From assembly GCF_000600975.2 (NCBI RefSeq), contig NZ_KK088652.1, positions 1 to 64,000 of the forward strand: a stretch of 64,000 bases of DNA, given 5' to 3'. A program made the translations under genes and the position numbers. Of this stretch, positions 54,294-63,305 are shown one piece after another (within the stretch, counting starts at the first letter, position 1; each line of letters starts with the position of its first letter). This DNA comes from Limimaricola hongkongensis DSM 17492 (GTDB taxonomy: Bacteria; Pseudomonadota; Alphaproteobacteria; Rhodobacterales; Rhodobacteraceae). The notes beneath the pieces are model-generated. The model searched no databases. It worked only from the letters and a program-made list of their open reading frames with translations, and had not been told where the DNA came from.

Positions 54294-55849
54294 GCAGGGT
54301 ATTCCAGAAGCAGGAGTTGCAGGGCGGCCCGGCGGGCCGGATCCTCGAGCCCGACCGCGCGCAGCGTGGCGAGCCCTTCGGCCAGCGCGCCGGTATCGCC
54401 CGCGCGGCCCTCGTCGATCAGCGAGATGGCGCGCAGGATCACCTCGCCGGTGCGACCCTCATCGATCATCCGTGCCAGCGTCTCGGAGGGCGCCTGGTCG
54501 GTGAAGCCACGCAGGAGCGCCAGCGGGATCGGATCCTCGGGCGGGCTGTTGGGGCGCGCGTCGTCCGGCATGCCGCGCGCCAGCGCCACGAGCAGGGCGT
54601 CGCGCGCATCGCGCGGCGTGTGCTTCAATGCCACCGCCTCGTAATCGGGGCCGAGCAGGCCGATTTCAAAGACGATTCCGGCGACGTCCTCGCCGAGTGA
54701 CATCTCGGCGATCTGTGACGCGTATTGCTGTGCGAACGGCGTGCCGAGGCGGACCTCGCGCATTGCCTCCCAGACGCCGGGCAGCGCTTCGGCGACGGCG
54801 GCCGCATCGCCCGCGCGCAGCGCGGTGTCGAAGCTCTGCACCGCGCTGGCGCGATCCCACAGCCCACCGGAGGCGGCGGGCACCCGGTCGGTATAGATGC
54901 CGAACAGCTGCGCGGGCTCGATCGCGCCGTGCCGGGCCAGCCGTTCCGCCGCCTCGATCTGGGCGCGCCATGCCTTGGTCCGGCGCAGGTTGGCATGGCT
55001 GAAGGCGCGCGGCAGGGCGGCGGCGGGCTTGGCCTCGCCCACCGCTTCGAGCAGGCGGTAGACCAGCGGCGACAGCGGTTCGGGCGTTTCGAGCGGCGGC
55101 TCGCCTTCGTAGAGATCGGGGTCGAGAAAGCGCGACAGCATCGCGTCTTCGGCGTCGGTCACGTCGCCCAGAGCGCGCGCCGAGTTCAGCGTCAGCGCCG
55201 CCGCCTGCCAGTCGCCCCCCCGTGCGAGGCAGAAGATCCGCGCGGGAAGGGTGGGGGCGATGGTCGGCTTGTCGCGCATCGCGTGGCAGGCGCGCGTCTC
55301 CTCCCCGGTGAGCAGCGCGGTGTCGAACCAGCGGCGGAACCGCTCGGGGTCGTCCGGCCCGGCCTCGATCAGCATCTCGGCCGCGGGTTCCAGTGCGCCC
55401 ATCTGCAACAAACGGTCGATCCGGGCAAGAAACAGAGACCCCTGCGCGTCGGCATCGGCGGGCGGATCGGCCTCGGCCACCATCAGCAGCCGCGTGAGCT
55501 GTTCGATGGCGGGCAGGGTATCGAATTTCTGCGCCGCGATAAGCGCGGCCAAGGTGTCCTGCGCGCTGGAGGACCACAGCCCGCGCGGCAGGCCCGAAAG
55601 ACGGGGCGAGATCAGGCCCACCGCATCCGGTGAGCCCGCGTCGAGCGGTTTCACGGACACCTGCGGCGCCGCGGCGCTTTCGGCCACCGGCGGTTCTTTG
55701 GCGGTGGCGGGCGGAGCGGCGGGCGACGCCGGCGTCACCGAGCGCGACAGCCAGTCGATGGCCGAAAGCGGCTCCCCGCCGGTCCCGGCCTCCTGCGCCG
55801 CGAGGGGCTGGCCCAGCGCGAGCGCGAGGACGAGGCCCGCGCGTTTCAC
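54290..55849 (-). CDS. Secreted helical-repeat hypothetical protein
   Basis: The 519-residue protein has a signal peptide (about 1-18), a Pro/Ala-rich linker (about 35-70), and a long series of helices. The last part (LARGMPDDARPNS onward) looks TPR-like. The start is GTG at 55849, overlapping the stop of the 56-residue gene (GTGA). It overlaps xerD at its end, so the three genes form an operon. I recognise no named family. Confidence 0.72.
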   Translation of the reverse strand: MKRAGLVLALALGQPLAAQEAGTGGEPLSAIDWLSRSVTPASPAAPPATAKEPPVAESAAAPQVSVKPLDAGSPDAVGLISPRLSGLPRGLWSSSAQDTLAALIAAQKFDTLPAIEQLTRLLMVAEADPPADADAQGSLFLARIDRLLQMGALEPAAEMLIEAGPDDPERFRRWFDTALLTGEETRACHAMRDKPTIAPTLPARIFCLARGGDWQAAALTLNSARALGDVTDAEDAMLSRFLDPDLYEGEPPLETPEPLSPLVYRLLEAVGEAKPAAALPRAFSHANLRRTKAWRAQIEAAERLARHGAIEPAQLFGIYTDRVPAASGGLWDRASAVQSFDTALRAGDAAAVAEALPGVWEAMREVRLGTPFAQQYASQIAEMSLGEDVAGIVFEIGLLGPDYEAVALKHTPRDARDALLVALARGMPDDARPNSPPEDPIPLALLRGFTDQAPSETLARMIDEGRTGEVILRAISLIDEGRAGDTGALAEGLATLRAVGLEDPARRAALQLLLLEYPA

Positions 55850-56016
55850 TGCCCGATCTCGAGGGTGACGGGCTTCACCACCTCCGAGGCGGGGGCCGCG
55901 AAATCGGCCGGGAACAGCATCGGTCCCACATAGGCATAGGCCAGCAGGCCCAGCGCCGCCAGCACCACGAGGATCAGCGCCGCCTTCACCAGCGCCCAGA
56001 TCAATCGTCTCAACAT
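55846..56016 (-). CDS. Small single-span membrane protein
   Basis: This 56-residue ORF encodes an N-terminal basic segment (MLRRLIWALVK), one membrane helix (AALILVVLAALGLLAYAYVG) and a short periplasmic tail. GAGCGGG precedes the ATG. Its stop overlaps the GTG start of the next gene, which strongly supports that it is translated. It is the first gene of the three-gene xerD operon. Confidence 0.65.
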   Translation of the reverse strand: MLRRLIWALVKAALILVVLAALGLLAYAYVGPMLFPADFAAPASEVVKPVTLEIGQ

Positions 56017-56169
56017 CCCGCTCGTCCTCTTGCCCCGGTCCTCGGGCGGCCGTGCGCCGCCTCTTTCGAGCGATTCATAACTGGTCTTTCGGCCGAGATC
56101 ACGTCATTCAGGGCAGGAATTTGCGACCGCCCGCCTGACGGGCGTTGACTGTGGCGTGATGGGGGCGTG

Positions 56170-56754
56170 ATGGGAGCCGGCAAAGCGCGGAAGACAGGGC
56201 AGGGCTGCGTGGCGCGGTTGCGCCGCCCGGTGGTCCTGGTGGGCATGATGGGGTCGGGCAAGACCGCGATCGGCAAAGCGCTGTCCGCGCGGCTCGGCTG
56301 CGGTTTCGTCGACAGCGACGCGGCGATCGAAGAAGCCGCCAAGTGCACCATTGCAGAGATTTTCGCGCGCGATGGCGAGGCGTTCTTCCGCGCCCGCGAA
56401 AGCGAGGTGCTGGCCCGGCTGCTGGAGGCGGGGCCGCGCGTGGTCTCGACCGGCGGTGGCGCCTTTCTTGCGCCGCGCAACCGCGCGGTCATCGCCGAAC
56501 ATGGCGCGGCATTCTGGCTCGACGCCGATCTCGACCTGCTGTGGGAGCGGGTGCGCCACAAATCCACCCGGCCGCTGCTGCGCACCCCCGATCCGCGCGG
56601 CACTTTGGCGCGGCTGCTCGAAGAGCGCCGCCCCCTCTATGCCGAGGCGCCGCTGCGCCTGACCGCCCGCCCGGGCGATTCGATCGAGGCCACGACGGCC
56701 CGCGTGATCGAAACGCTCGCGGCGCGGCCCGACATCCTGGAGATTTCCGAATGA
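56170..56754 (+). CDS. aroK: Shikimate kinase
   Basis: This ATP-dependent enzyme phosphorylates shikimate in the aromatic amino acid pathway. The 194-residue product has Walker A GMMGSGKT near 25-32, the shikimate-binding DSD (VDSDAAIEE) and FR (GEAFFRARESEVL), the GGG (VSTGGGAFL) and the lid RPLLRTPDP. The ATG at 56170 is chosen; a GTG directly before it is also possible. It overlaps aroB by 4 nt. Confidence 0.95.
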   Translation: MGAGKARKTGQGCVARLRRPVVLVGMMGSGKTAIGKALSARLGCGFVDSDAAIEEAAKCTIAEIFARDGEAFFRARESEVLARLLEAGPRVVSTGGGAFLAPRNRAVIAEHGAAFWLDADLDLLWERVRHKSTRPLLRTPDPRGTLARLLEERRPLYAEAPLRLTARPGDSIEATTARVIETLAARPDILEISE

Positions 56755-57893
56755 CCGTTTCCCCCAGTACCGCCGCGTCCCCCGCAACCGCCGAGGTCCG
56801 GGTCGACCTGCCGGGCCGGGCCTATGGCATCCATGTGGGCTCCGGTCTCGTGGCGCAGGCCGGGCGCTGGCTGAAGCCGCATCTGAACCGCAAGCGCGTG
56901 GCGATCATCACCGACGAAACGGTGGCGGCGGCGCATCTGGGGGCGCTCGAGGCCGGGCTCGCGGTCGAAGGCATCGATTCGGTCAGCCTCGCCCTGCCGC
57001 CGGGCGAGGCGACCAAGTCGTGGGAAGGCCTTTCGCGCGCCACCGAATGGCTGATCGAGGAAAAGGTCGAGCGCGGCGACCTGGTGGTCGCCTTCGGCGG
57101 CGGCGTGATCGGCGACCTCGCGGGCTTTGCCGCCGCCATCGCGCGGCGCGGCATCCGCTTCGCGCAGATCCCCACCACGCTCCTGGCGCAGGTCGACAGC
57201 TCGGTCGGCGGCAAGACCGGCATCAACACCGCGCAGGGCAAGAACCTCGCCGGGGCCTTTCACCAGCCCGCGATCGTGCTGGCCGACATCTCGCTGCTCG
57301 ACAGCCTGCCCGAGCGCGAGCTGCTCTCGGGTTATGGCGAGGTGATGAAATACGGGCTTCTGGGCGATGCCGCCTTCTTCGAATGGCTGGAGACCAACGG
57401 CCCGCGCCTGCGCGACGGCGATGCCGCGGCCCGGCGCGAGGCGGTGCGCCGCTCCTGCGAGATGAAGGCGGAGATCGTCATGCGCGACGAAACCGAGCAG
57501 GGCGACCGGGCGCTGCTCAATCTCGGCCATACCTTCTGTCACGCGCTGGAGGCGGCGACGGGGTATTCAGACCGGCTGCGCCACGGCGAGGGCGTGGCGA
57601 TCGGCTGCGCGCTGGCCTTCGACCTCTCGGCCCGGCTCGGCCTGTGCTCGCAAGAAGAGCCGTCGCGGATCAGGGCGCATCTGGCCGAGATGGGCCTGCG
57701 GGCCGACCTGACCAACATTCCCGGCGACCTGCCCCCCGCCGAGTCGCTGCTCGGGCTGATGGCGCATGACAAGAAGGTGCGCGAGGGCCGCCTGCGATTC
57801 GTGCTGGCACGCGGCATCGGGCGCGCCTTTGTCACGTCCGATGTGCCATCCGAAATGGTGGTGAGGATTTTGAGAGACAGCGCCGCGGGCTGA
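56751..57893 (+). CDS. aroB: 3-dehydroquinate synthase
   Basis: This NAD- and metal-dependent enzyme performs the second step of the shikimate pathway. The 380-residue product has the NAD-binding loop AFGGGVIGDLAGFAA, PTTLLAQVDSSVGGKTGIN, and metal ligands in the E-V-M-K-Y segment (SGYGEVMKYGLL), LLNLGHTFCHALE and RLRHGEGVAIG. Its start overlaps the aroK stop (ATGA), the common aroKB pair. Confidence 0.96.
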   Translation: MTVSPSTAASPATAEVRVDLPGRAYGIHVGSGLVAQAGRWLKPHLNRKRVAIITDETVAAAHLGALEAGLAVEGIDSVSLALPPGEATKSWEGLSRATEWLIEEKVERGDLVVAFGGGVIGDLAGFAAAIARRGIRFAQIPTTLLAQVDSSVGGKTGINTAQGKNLAGAFHQPAIVLADISLLDSLPERELLSGYGEVMKYGLLGDAAFFEWLETNGPRLRDGDAAARREAVRRSCEMKAEIVMRDETEQGDRALLNLGHTFCHALEAATGYSDRLRHGEGVAIGCALAFDLSARLGLCSQEEPSRIRAHLAEMGLRADLTNIPGDLPPAESLLGLMAHDKKVREGRLRFVLARGIGRAFVTSDVPSEMVVRILRDSAAG

Positions 57894-58092
57894 TCGGCGG
57901 AACCAAGCCGAGCGCGTCGGCAGGCTCCTGCTCGTCTGCTGCGACTGCCCTGTGCGTTTTTCTGCAAGTGCATTGAACCTTCTGAGCGGTCAGGTGTTGG
58001 ATGCGCGAACAGACCGGGGCAACCCGGTGGTTCGTTCCGGGCACGCCCTCCCTCAACTCGGGTGTCCGGACATTGAAGGAACAGGAGCTACA

Positions 58093-58698
58093 ATGAAATT
58101 CTCGACTTCGACTCTCGCCCTCGCCCTTGGCGTTGTCGCTGCCCCCGCTCTCGCCGGTGGTCTCGCCGAGCCCGTCGCTGACCCCGTCGCCCCCGCCGCG
58201 CCGGTCGCCGTCGCCCCCGCCGCGCCCGTCTCCGACTGGACCGGTGCCTATGTCGGTGCACAGCTCGGCTACGGCCAGGCCGAAGCCAGCGATGACAGCT
58301 TCGACGAAGACGGCGCCGTCTACGGTGCACAGGTCGGTTACAACTACGACTTCGGTCGCTTCGTCCTGGGTGGCGAGCTCGACTATGTCGGCACCGAGAT
58401 CGACAGCGACGCCAACGAGATCGACGGTGTCGCCCGCGCCAAGCTGCGCGCCGGCTACGACGCTGGCGCCTTCCTGCCCTACGTGACCGCCGGTTATGCC
58501 AGCGCCTACACCGATGAAGAGATCGGCGGCGACGACCAGTTCGACGGCTACGTCTACGGTGCCGGCCTCGACTACAAGGTCACCGAGAACATCGTCGTCG
58601 GCGGCGAAGTGCTGCAGCACGAGTTCGAAGAGCTCGGCAACACCGACGTCGATCTCGACGCGACCACCGCCGCGATGCGCGTGTCCTACAAGTTCTGA
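58093..58698 (+). CDS. Outer-membrane beta-barrel protein
   Basis: The 201-residue exported protein has a signal peptide (about 1-21), a Pro/Ala/Val-rich linker (about 25-46), and about eight amphipathic strands of the OmpA/Omp25-like barrel kind (GAYVGAQLGYG, GAQVGYNYDFG, FVLGGELDYV, AKLRAGYDAG). It ends in the C-terminal Phe expected of barrels. GGAG precedes the ATG. Strong hairpins follow. Confidence 0.85.
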   Translation: MKFSTSTLALALGVVAAPALAGGLAEPVADPVAPAAPVAVAPAAPVSDWTGAYVGAQLGYGQAEASDDSFDEDGAVYGAQVGYNYDFGRFVLGGELDYVGTEIDSDANEIDGVARAKLRAGYDAGAFLPYVTAGYASAYTDEEIGGDDQFDGYVYGAGLDYKVTENIVVGGEVLQHEFEELGNTDVDLDATTAAMRVSYKF

Positions 58699-58706
58699 TC
58701 GCGCAC

Positions 58707-58734
58707 CGGCCCGGTGGCGACACCGGGCCGGTCG
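58707..58734 (+). terminator. Hairpin after the outer-membrane protein gene
   Basis: ACCGGCCCGGTG and CACCGGGCCGGT form a perfect 12-bp stem around GCGA. No T run follows, so it may protect the transcript 3' end rather than terminate. Confidence 0.55.
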
Positions 58735-58753
58735 TGAAGCGGAACAATGCCGC

Positions 58754-59971
58754 CTAGGCGGCGCCGGGGGGCGATATCGCCCCCCGTTTTCGTGCCAGCT
58801 TGGCGGCAAATGCCAGCAGTTCGGCCAGCGCCCGTTCCAGCCGGTCATCCGCGACGGTGAGCGCGACCCGCACATGTCCCGCCGCCGCCCGGCCGAAGCT
58901 TTCGCCGGGCATCACCGCGATCCCCTTCTCTTCAAGCAGCGCATCGGCAAAGACCTCGCCGTCGAGCCCGGTCGCGCGAATGTCGAGAAACGCGTACATC
59001 GCGCCCTGCATCGGCACCGCGCGCACCACGTCCTGCGCCGCGAGCAGCCGCGCCGCGATGTCACGCCGCCGCCGGAACGGCGCGGCCACCTCCGCTTCGA
59101 ATCCCGGCCCCAACCGCAGCGCGTGCAACGCCGCGTCCTGCACGAAGCCGGGGATGCCATAGGTCATGTGCGTGGCGAGATCCTCGAGCGCGGCCACCGC
59201 CGCGCGCGGCCCCACGATCCAGCCGACCCGGCTTCCGGTCATCGCGTGTCCTTTCGACATCGAGCCGACCACCAGCGTCCGTTCGGCCATGCCGGGCAGG
59301 GCGCGCGGGCTGAGATGCGCGCCCTGCCAGACCTGACCCTCGTAGACCTCGTCAGAGATCAGCCAGATGTCGCGCCGCGCGCAGAGCGCCGCGATCTCCT
59401 CCAACGTGGCCCGGTCATAGACCGCGCCGGTCGGGTTGTTGGGGGTGTTGATCATCACCGACCCCACGCGCCCGTCAAAGCGGTCGATCGCGGCGTCGAT
59501 ATCGGTGCCGCGCGGCAGGAAGCCGTCTTCGGCCCGCGCCGCGACCGGCAGGGCCACGGCGCCGGCGCCGCGGATCGTGCCGGGATAGGTGGCATAATAG
59601 GGATCGATGTAGACCGCGCCGTCGCCCGTCTCGCAGGTTGCGTGATGCGCCATGAACAGCCCGGCCTGCCCGCCGGGCACCACCAGCACCTCTTCGGGCG
59701 CGGTCTCGACGCCGCTTTGCGCCGCAACGCGCGCCGCGATCTCCGCGCGCAGCTCCGGGATGCCCGGTACGGCGGCATAGCCGGTATGGCCGCCGCGCGC
59801 CGCGCGGTCCATCGCGTCGAGAATGCGCGGGTCGGTGCGAATGTCGTGTTCGCCGATGGTCAATTCGATGACGGGGCGGCCTTGGGCGATCATGCGGCGG
59901 GCCTTGCGGAACAGGTCCCAGCCATCCGAGCCGCCGCCGGTGATATGCGTGATGCGGTGCGAAACTGTCAT
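58754..59971 (-). CDS. Pyridoxal-phosphate class I/II aminotransferase
   Basis: The 405-residue enzyme has the class I fold: a TIGEHDIRTDP N-terminal segment, GYAAVPGIPELRAEIA, the PLP-binding NTPNNPTGAVY, DEVYEGQVW, and the lysine in SMSKGHAMTGSRVGW. A C-terminal RVALTVADDRLERAL follows. Substrate specificity cannot be given from sequence. The start at 59971 follows homology. Confidence 0.85.
   Translation of the reverse strand: MTVSHRITHITGGGSDGWDLFRKARRMIAQGRPVIELTIGEHDIRTDPRILDAMDRAARGGHTGYAAVPGIPELRAEIAARVAAQSGVETAPEEVLVVPGGQAGLFMAHHATCETGDGAVYIDPYYATYPGTIRGAGAVALPVAARAEDGFLPRGTDIDAAIDRFDGRVGSVMINTPNNPTGAVYDRATLEEIAALCARRDIWLISDEVYEGQVWQGAHLSPRALPGMAERTLVVGSMSKGHAMTGSRVGWIVGPRAAVAALEDLATHMTYGIPGFVQDAALHALRLGPGFEAEVAAPFRRRRDIAARLLAAQDVVRAVPMQGAMYAFLDIRATGLDGEVFADALLEEKGIAVMPGESFGRAAAGHVRVALTVADDRLERALAELLAFAAKLARKRGAISPPGAA
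58766..58790 (+). terminator. Palindromic terminator
   Basis: A 20-bp perfect palindrome centred on GATATC, with C6/G6 arms, is followed by GTTTT. It overlaps the C-terminal coding end of the aminotransferase and probably ends the outer-membrane protein transcript. Confidence 0.6.
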
Positions 59972-60182
59972 GTCGCCCAGAAGGCCGGGGGCGGGCGTCG
60001 CTGTCAATCGTCCGAGACGCTGGACGCGGGCGGGCGCGGCTGCTAGATCGCCTGACATGAGAAGCACGAGCATCATCATCGGCTGCATCATTTCCTGCTG
60101 ACTTGCGTCACGCGGGCCGCTCTCACGTTTCCCCGATGGAACACAGGATCAGCCCGCCGGCGTCACCGCCTGCGAGGCCCAC

Positions 60183-61637
60183 ATGACGACGATCCGCCTG
60201 CATGACACCAAGACCCGCCGCAAGGTGGAGTTCGCGCCGATCGACCCCAAGGACGTGCGGCTCTATGTCTGCGGCCCGACGGTCTATGACCGGGCGCATC
60301 TGGGCAATGCCCGCCCCGTGCTGGTGTTCGACCTGCTCTATCGGTTGCTGCGCGAGGTGCATGGTGCCGCGCACGTCACCTATGCGCGCAACTTCACCGA
60401 CGTCGACGACAAGATCAACGCCCGCGCCGCCCAGACCGGCCGCCCGATCCGCGAGATCACCGACGAGACGATCCTGTGGTACCATCAGGACATGGACGCG
60501 CTGGGCGCGCTGCGCCCCGACCACGAACCGCGCGCCACCGACTACATCGGCCAGATGGTCGCGATGATCGAACGGCTGGCGCTCGCGGGTCATGCCTATG
60601 CCGCCGAGGGCCACGTGATGTTCTCGGTGGCGAGCTACGCCGACTACGGCGCGCTGTCGGGCCGCGACGTCGAGGACATGATCGCCGGCGCCCGGGTCGA
60701 GGTCGCGCCCTACAAGCGCGACCCGATGGATTTCGTGCTGTGGAAACCCTCGGGCGAGGGCGAGCCCGGATGGGACGGCCCGGTGATCGAAGGCGAAAGC
60801 GTCGGCCATGGCCGCCCGGGCTGGCACATCGAATGCTCCGCCATGGCCTACCAGCTCTTCGGCGAAAGCTTCGACATCCATGGCGGCGGCATCGACCTGC
60901 AATTCCCGCACCATGAGAACGAGATCGCCCAATCCGCCTGCGCCCATCCTGAAGGCGATTTCGCCGGTATCTGGATGCATAACGAGATGCTGCAGGTCGA
61001 AGGCCGCAAGATGTCCAAGTCCTTGGGCAATTTCTTCACCGTGCGCGATCTGCTGGACCGGGGCATTGCGGGCGAGGTGATCCGCCTCGTCATGCTCGGC
61101 ACGCATTACCGCAAGCCGATGGACTGGACCGAGGACAAGCGCGCCGAGGCCGAGGCGACGCTCGCCAAGTGGTACGGCATCCTGCACGCGCACGGCTTCA
61201 CGGCCAAGATGGTCGAAGCGCTCAAACGCGCTGGCGACTGGACGGTCGACGAGGAATTCCTCGGGGTGCTCGCCAACGATCTCAACACGCCCGGCGCCAT
61301 CGCCCGGATGCACGTGCTCGCCGGGGCCAAGACGCCGGCCAGGCTCGTGCCCTTCGCAAGCGCGCTCGAACTCATGGGGCTGATCGAGGATTGGGACGCG
61401 CTGGCCGATCTCGCCGGGGCCGATGCCGGGCCCGAGATCGCGCCCGAGGTGGACGCCGCCGTCAGCGCGCTTTTGGCCAAGCGGGCCGAGGCGCGCGCGG
61501 CCAAGGATTGGGCCGAGGCCGACCGCATCCGCGACATTCTCAACGCCGCGGGCGTGCAGGTCACCGACATGGGCGGGCAGGCCAGCTGGCAGCCGGGTCC
61601 GGGTTTCGATGCCACCAAGCTGGAGGGGAGCGCGTGA
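60183..61637 (+). CDS. cysS: Cysteinyl-tRNA synthetase
   Basis: This class I synthetase of 484 residues has the zinc-ligand Cys and HIGH-type HLGN in [17 protein letters not shown] (about 28-44). Further zinc ligands lie in WHIECSAMA and [11 protein letters not shown], and KMSKSLGN is at about 276-283. A C-terminal tRNA-binding domain completes it. The stop overlaps the GTG start of cimA, so the two are translationally coupled. Confidence 0.97.
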   Translation: MTTIRLHDTKTRRKVEFAPIDPKDVRLYVCGPTVYDRAHLGNARPVLVFDLLYRLLREVHGAAHVTYARNFTDVDDKINARAAQTGRPIREITDETILWYHQDMDALGALRPDHEPRATDYIGQMVAMIERLALAGHAYAAEGHVMFSVASYADYGALSGRDVEDMIAGARVEVAPYKRDPMDFVLWKPSGEGEPGWDGPVIEGESVGHGRPGWHIECSAMAYQLFGESFDIHGGGIDLQFPHHENEIAQSACAHPEGDFAGIWMHNEMLQVEGRKMSKSLGNFFTVRDLLDRGIAGEVIRLVMLGTHYRKPMDWTEDKRAEAEATLAKWYGILHAHGFTAKMVEALKRAGDWTVDEEFLGVLANDLNTPGAIARMHVLAGAKTPARLVPFASALELMGLIEDWDALADLAGADAGPEIAPEVDAAVSALLAKRAEARAAKDWAEADRIRDILNAAGVQVTDMGGQASWQPGPGFDATKLEGSA

Positions 61638-63262
61638 CCGACAGGCTCTATCTCTACGACACCACGCTGCGCGACGGGCAGCAGACCCAAGGCGTCCAGT
61701 TTTCCACCCGCGAGAAGATCCAGATCGCCGAGGCGCTCGACGCGCTGGGCATCGACCAGATCGAGGGCGGCTGGCCCGGCGCCAACCCCACCGACAGCGA
61801 GTTCTTCGAGACACGGCCCGCCACCCGCGCCACCATCACCGCCTTTGGCATGACCAAGCGGGCCGGGCGTTCCGCCGGGAACGACGACGTGCTGGCCGCC
61901 GTGCTCAACGCCGGCACGCAGGCGGTCTGCATCGTCGGCAAGACGCATGATTTCCACGTCACCACCGCGCTGGGCATCACGCTCGGGGAAAACCTCGACA
62001 ACATCCGCGATTCCATCGCCCATATCGTGGCGCAGGGCCGCGAGGCGCTGTTCGACGCCGAGCATTTCTTCGACGGCTGGAGGACCAACCCGGATTACGC
62101 GCTCGAGGCGATTCGCGCCGCGCATGACGCGGGCGCGCGCTGGATCGTGCTGTGCGACACCAATGGCGGCACGATGCCCGACGAAATCGCCGCCATCACC
62201 CGCGCCGTGATCGAGGCGGGCATCCCCGGCGACCGGCTCGGCATCCATTGCCACGACGACACCGGACAGGCGGTGGCCGGATCGCTCGCCGCCGTCGAGG
62301 CGGGCGCGCGCCAGATCCAGGGCACGCTGAACGGGCTGGGCGAGCGTTGCGGCAACGCCAACCTCACCACGCTGATCCCGACGCTGCTCCTGAAGGAGCC
62401 CTTTGCCAGCACGTTGAAAACCGGCGTGACGCTGGAGGCTCTTGCCGGGTTGCGTCACGCCTCGCGGCTGCTGGACGACATCCTGAACCGCGTGCCGTCG
62501 AAACAGGCGCCCTATGTCGGTGCCTCGGCCTTCGCGCACAAGGCGGGACTGCACGCCAGCGCCATCGCCAAGGATCCGTCGACCTACGAGCACATCGATC
62601 CTTCGGTGGTGGGCAACACCCGCATCGTGCCGATGTCGAACCAGGCCGGGCAGTCGAACCTGCGCGAACGACTGATGCGCGCGGGGATCGAGGTCGAAAA
62701 GAGCGACCCGGCGCTCGCGCGTATCCTCGACCGGATCAAGGAGCAGGAATCGCGCGGCTATTCCTATGACACGGCGCAGGCGAGCTTCGAATTGCTCGCG
62801 CTCGATGAACTCGGGCGGTTGCCGGATTTCTTCGAGGTCAAGCGCTACCGTGTCACCGTCGAACGCCGCCGCGACCGGCGTGGCCGCATGGTGTCGCTCT
62901 CCGAGGCGGTGGTGGTCGTGAAGATCGGCGGCGAACGGGTGATGAGCGTGTCCGAAAGCGCCGGGCCGGACGGCTCGGACCGCGGCCCGGTCAACGCGCT
63001 CAGCCGGGCGCTGGGCAAGGATCTCGGTCCCTACCAGTCGATCATCGACGACGTGCACCTCGTAGATTTCAAGGTGCGCATCACCGATGGCGGCACCGAC
63101 GCCGTCACCCGCGTCATCATCGACAGCGAAGACGGGGAGGGCGCGCGTTGGTCCACGGTCGGCGTGTCGGCCAACATCGTCGATGCCAGTTTCGATGCGC
63201 TGATCGACGCCATTCGCTGGAAACTGGTGCGCGACCGTGCCGAACCGGTGGCCCGGGGGTGA
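61634..63262 (+). CDS. cimA: (R)-citramalate synthase
   Basis: The enzyme condenses pyruvate with acetyl-CoA, giving an isoleucine route independent of threonine. The 542-residue product has the DRE-TIM start [14 protein letters not shown], the metal ligands in [25 protein letters not shown], and a C-terminal LeuA-type regulatory domain (about 420-530). The TIGR00977-type length and sequence distinguish it from isopropylmalate and homocitrate synthases. The start is GTG with GGAGGGGAG upstream. Confidence 0.92.
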   Translation: MTDRLYLYDTTLRDGQQTQGVQFSTREKIQIAEALDALGIDQIEGGWPGANPTDSEFFETRPATRATITAFGMTKRAGRSAGNDDVLAAVLNAGTQAVCIVGKTHDFHVTTALGITLGENLDNIRDSIAHIVAQGREALFDAEHFFDGWRTNPDYALEAIRAAHDAGARWIVLCDTNGGTMPDEIAAITRAVIEAGIPGDRLGIHCHDDTGQAVAGSLAAVEAGARQIQGTLNGLGERCGNANLTTLIPTLLLKEPFASTLKTGVTLEALAGLRHASRLLDDILNRVPSKQAPYVGASAFAHKAGLHASAIAKDPSTYEHIDPSVVGNTRIVPMSNQAGQSNLRERLMRAGIEVEKSDPALARILDRIKEQESRGYSYDTAQASFELLALDELGRLPDFFEVKRYRVTVERRRDRRGRMVSLSEAVVVVKIGGERVMSVSESAGPDGSDRGPVNALSRALGKDLGPYQSIIDDVHLVDFKVRITDGGTDAVTRVIIDSEDGEGARWSTVGVSANIVDASFDALIDAIRWKLVRDRAEPVARG

Positions 63263-63263
63263 T

Positions 63264-63303
63264 GTCGGATTTGCGTATTTGGAGAATGGTGAAAGGGGGG
63301 TGC
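63264..63303 (+). repeat. Leader repeat, copy 2 (before the squalene-synthase-like gene)
   Basis: GTCGGAT, GCGTATTT and AGAATGGTGAAAGGG occur in the same order and spacing as at 24851-24890, ending in the ribosome-binding purine run, 42 bp from block start to start codon. It begins directly after the cimA stop. Confidence 0.65.
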
Positions 63304-63305
63304 GC

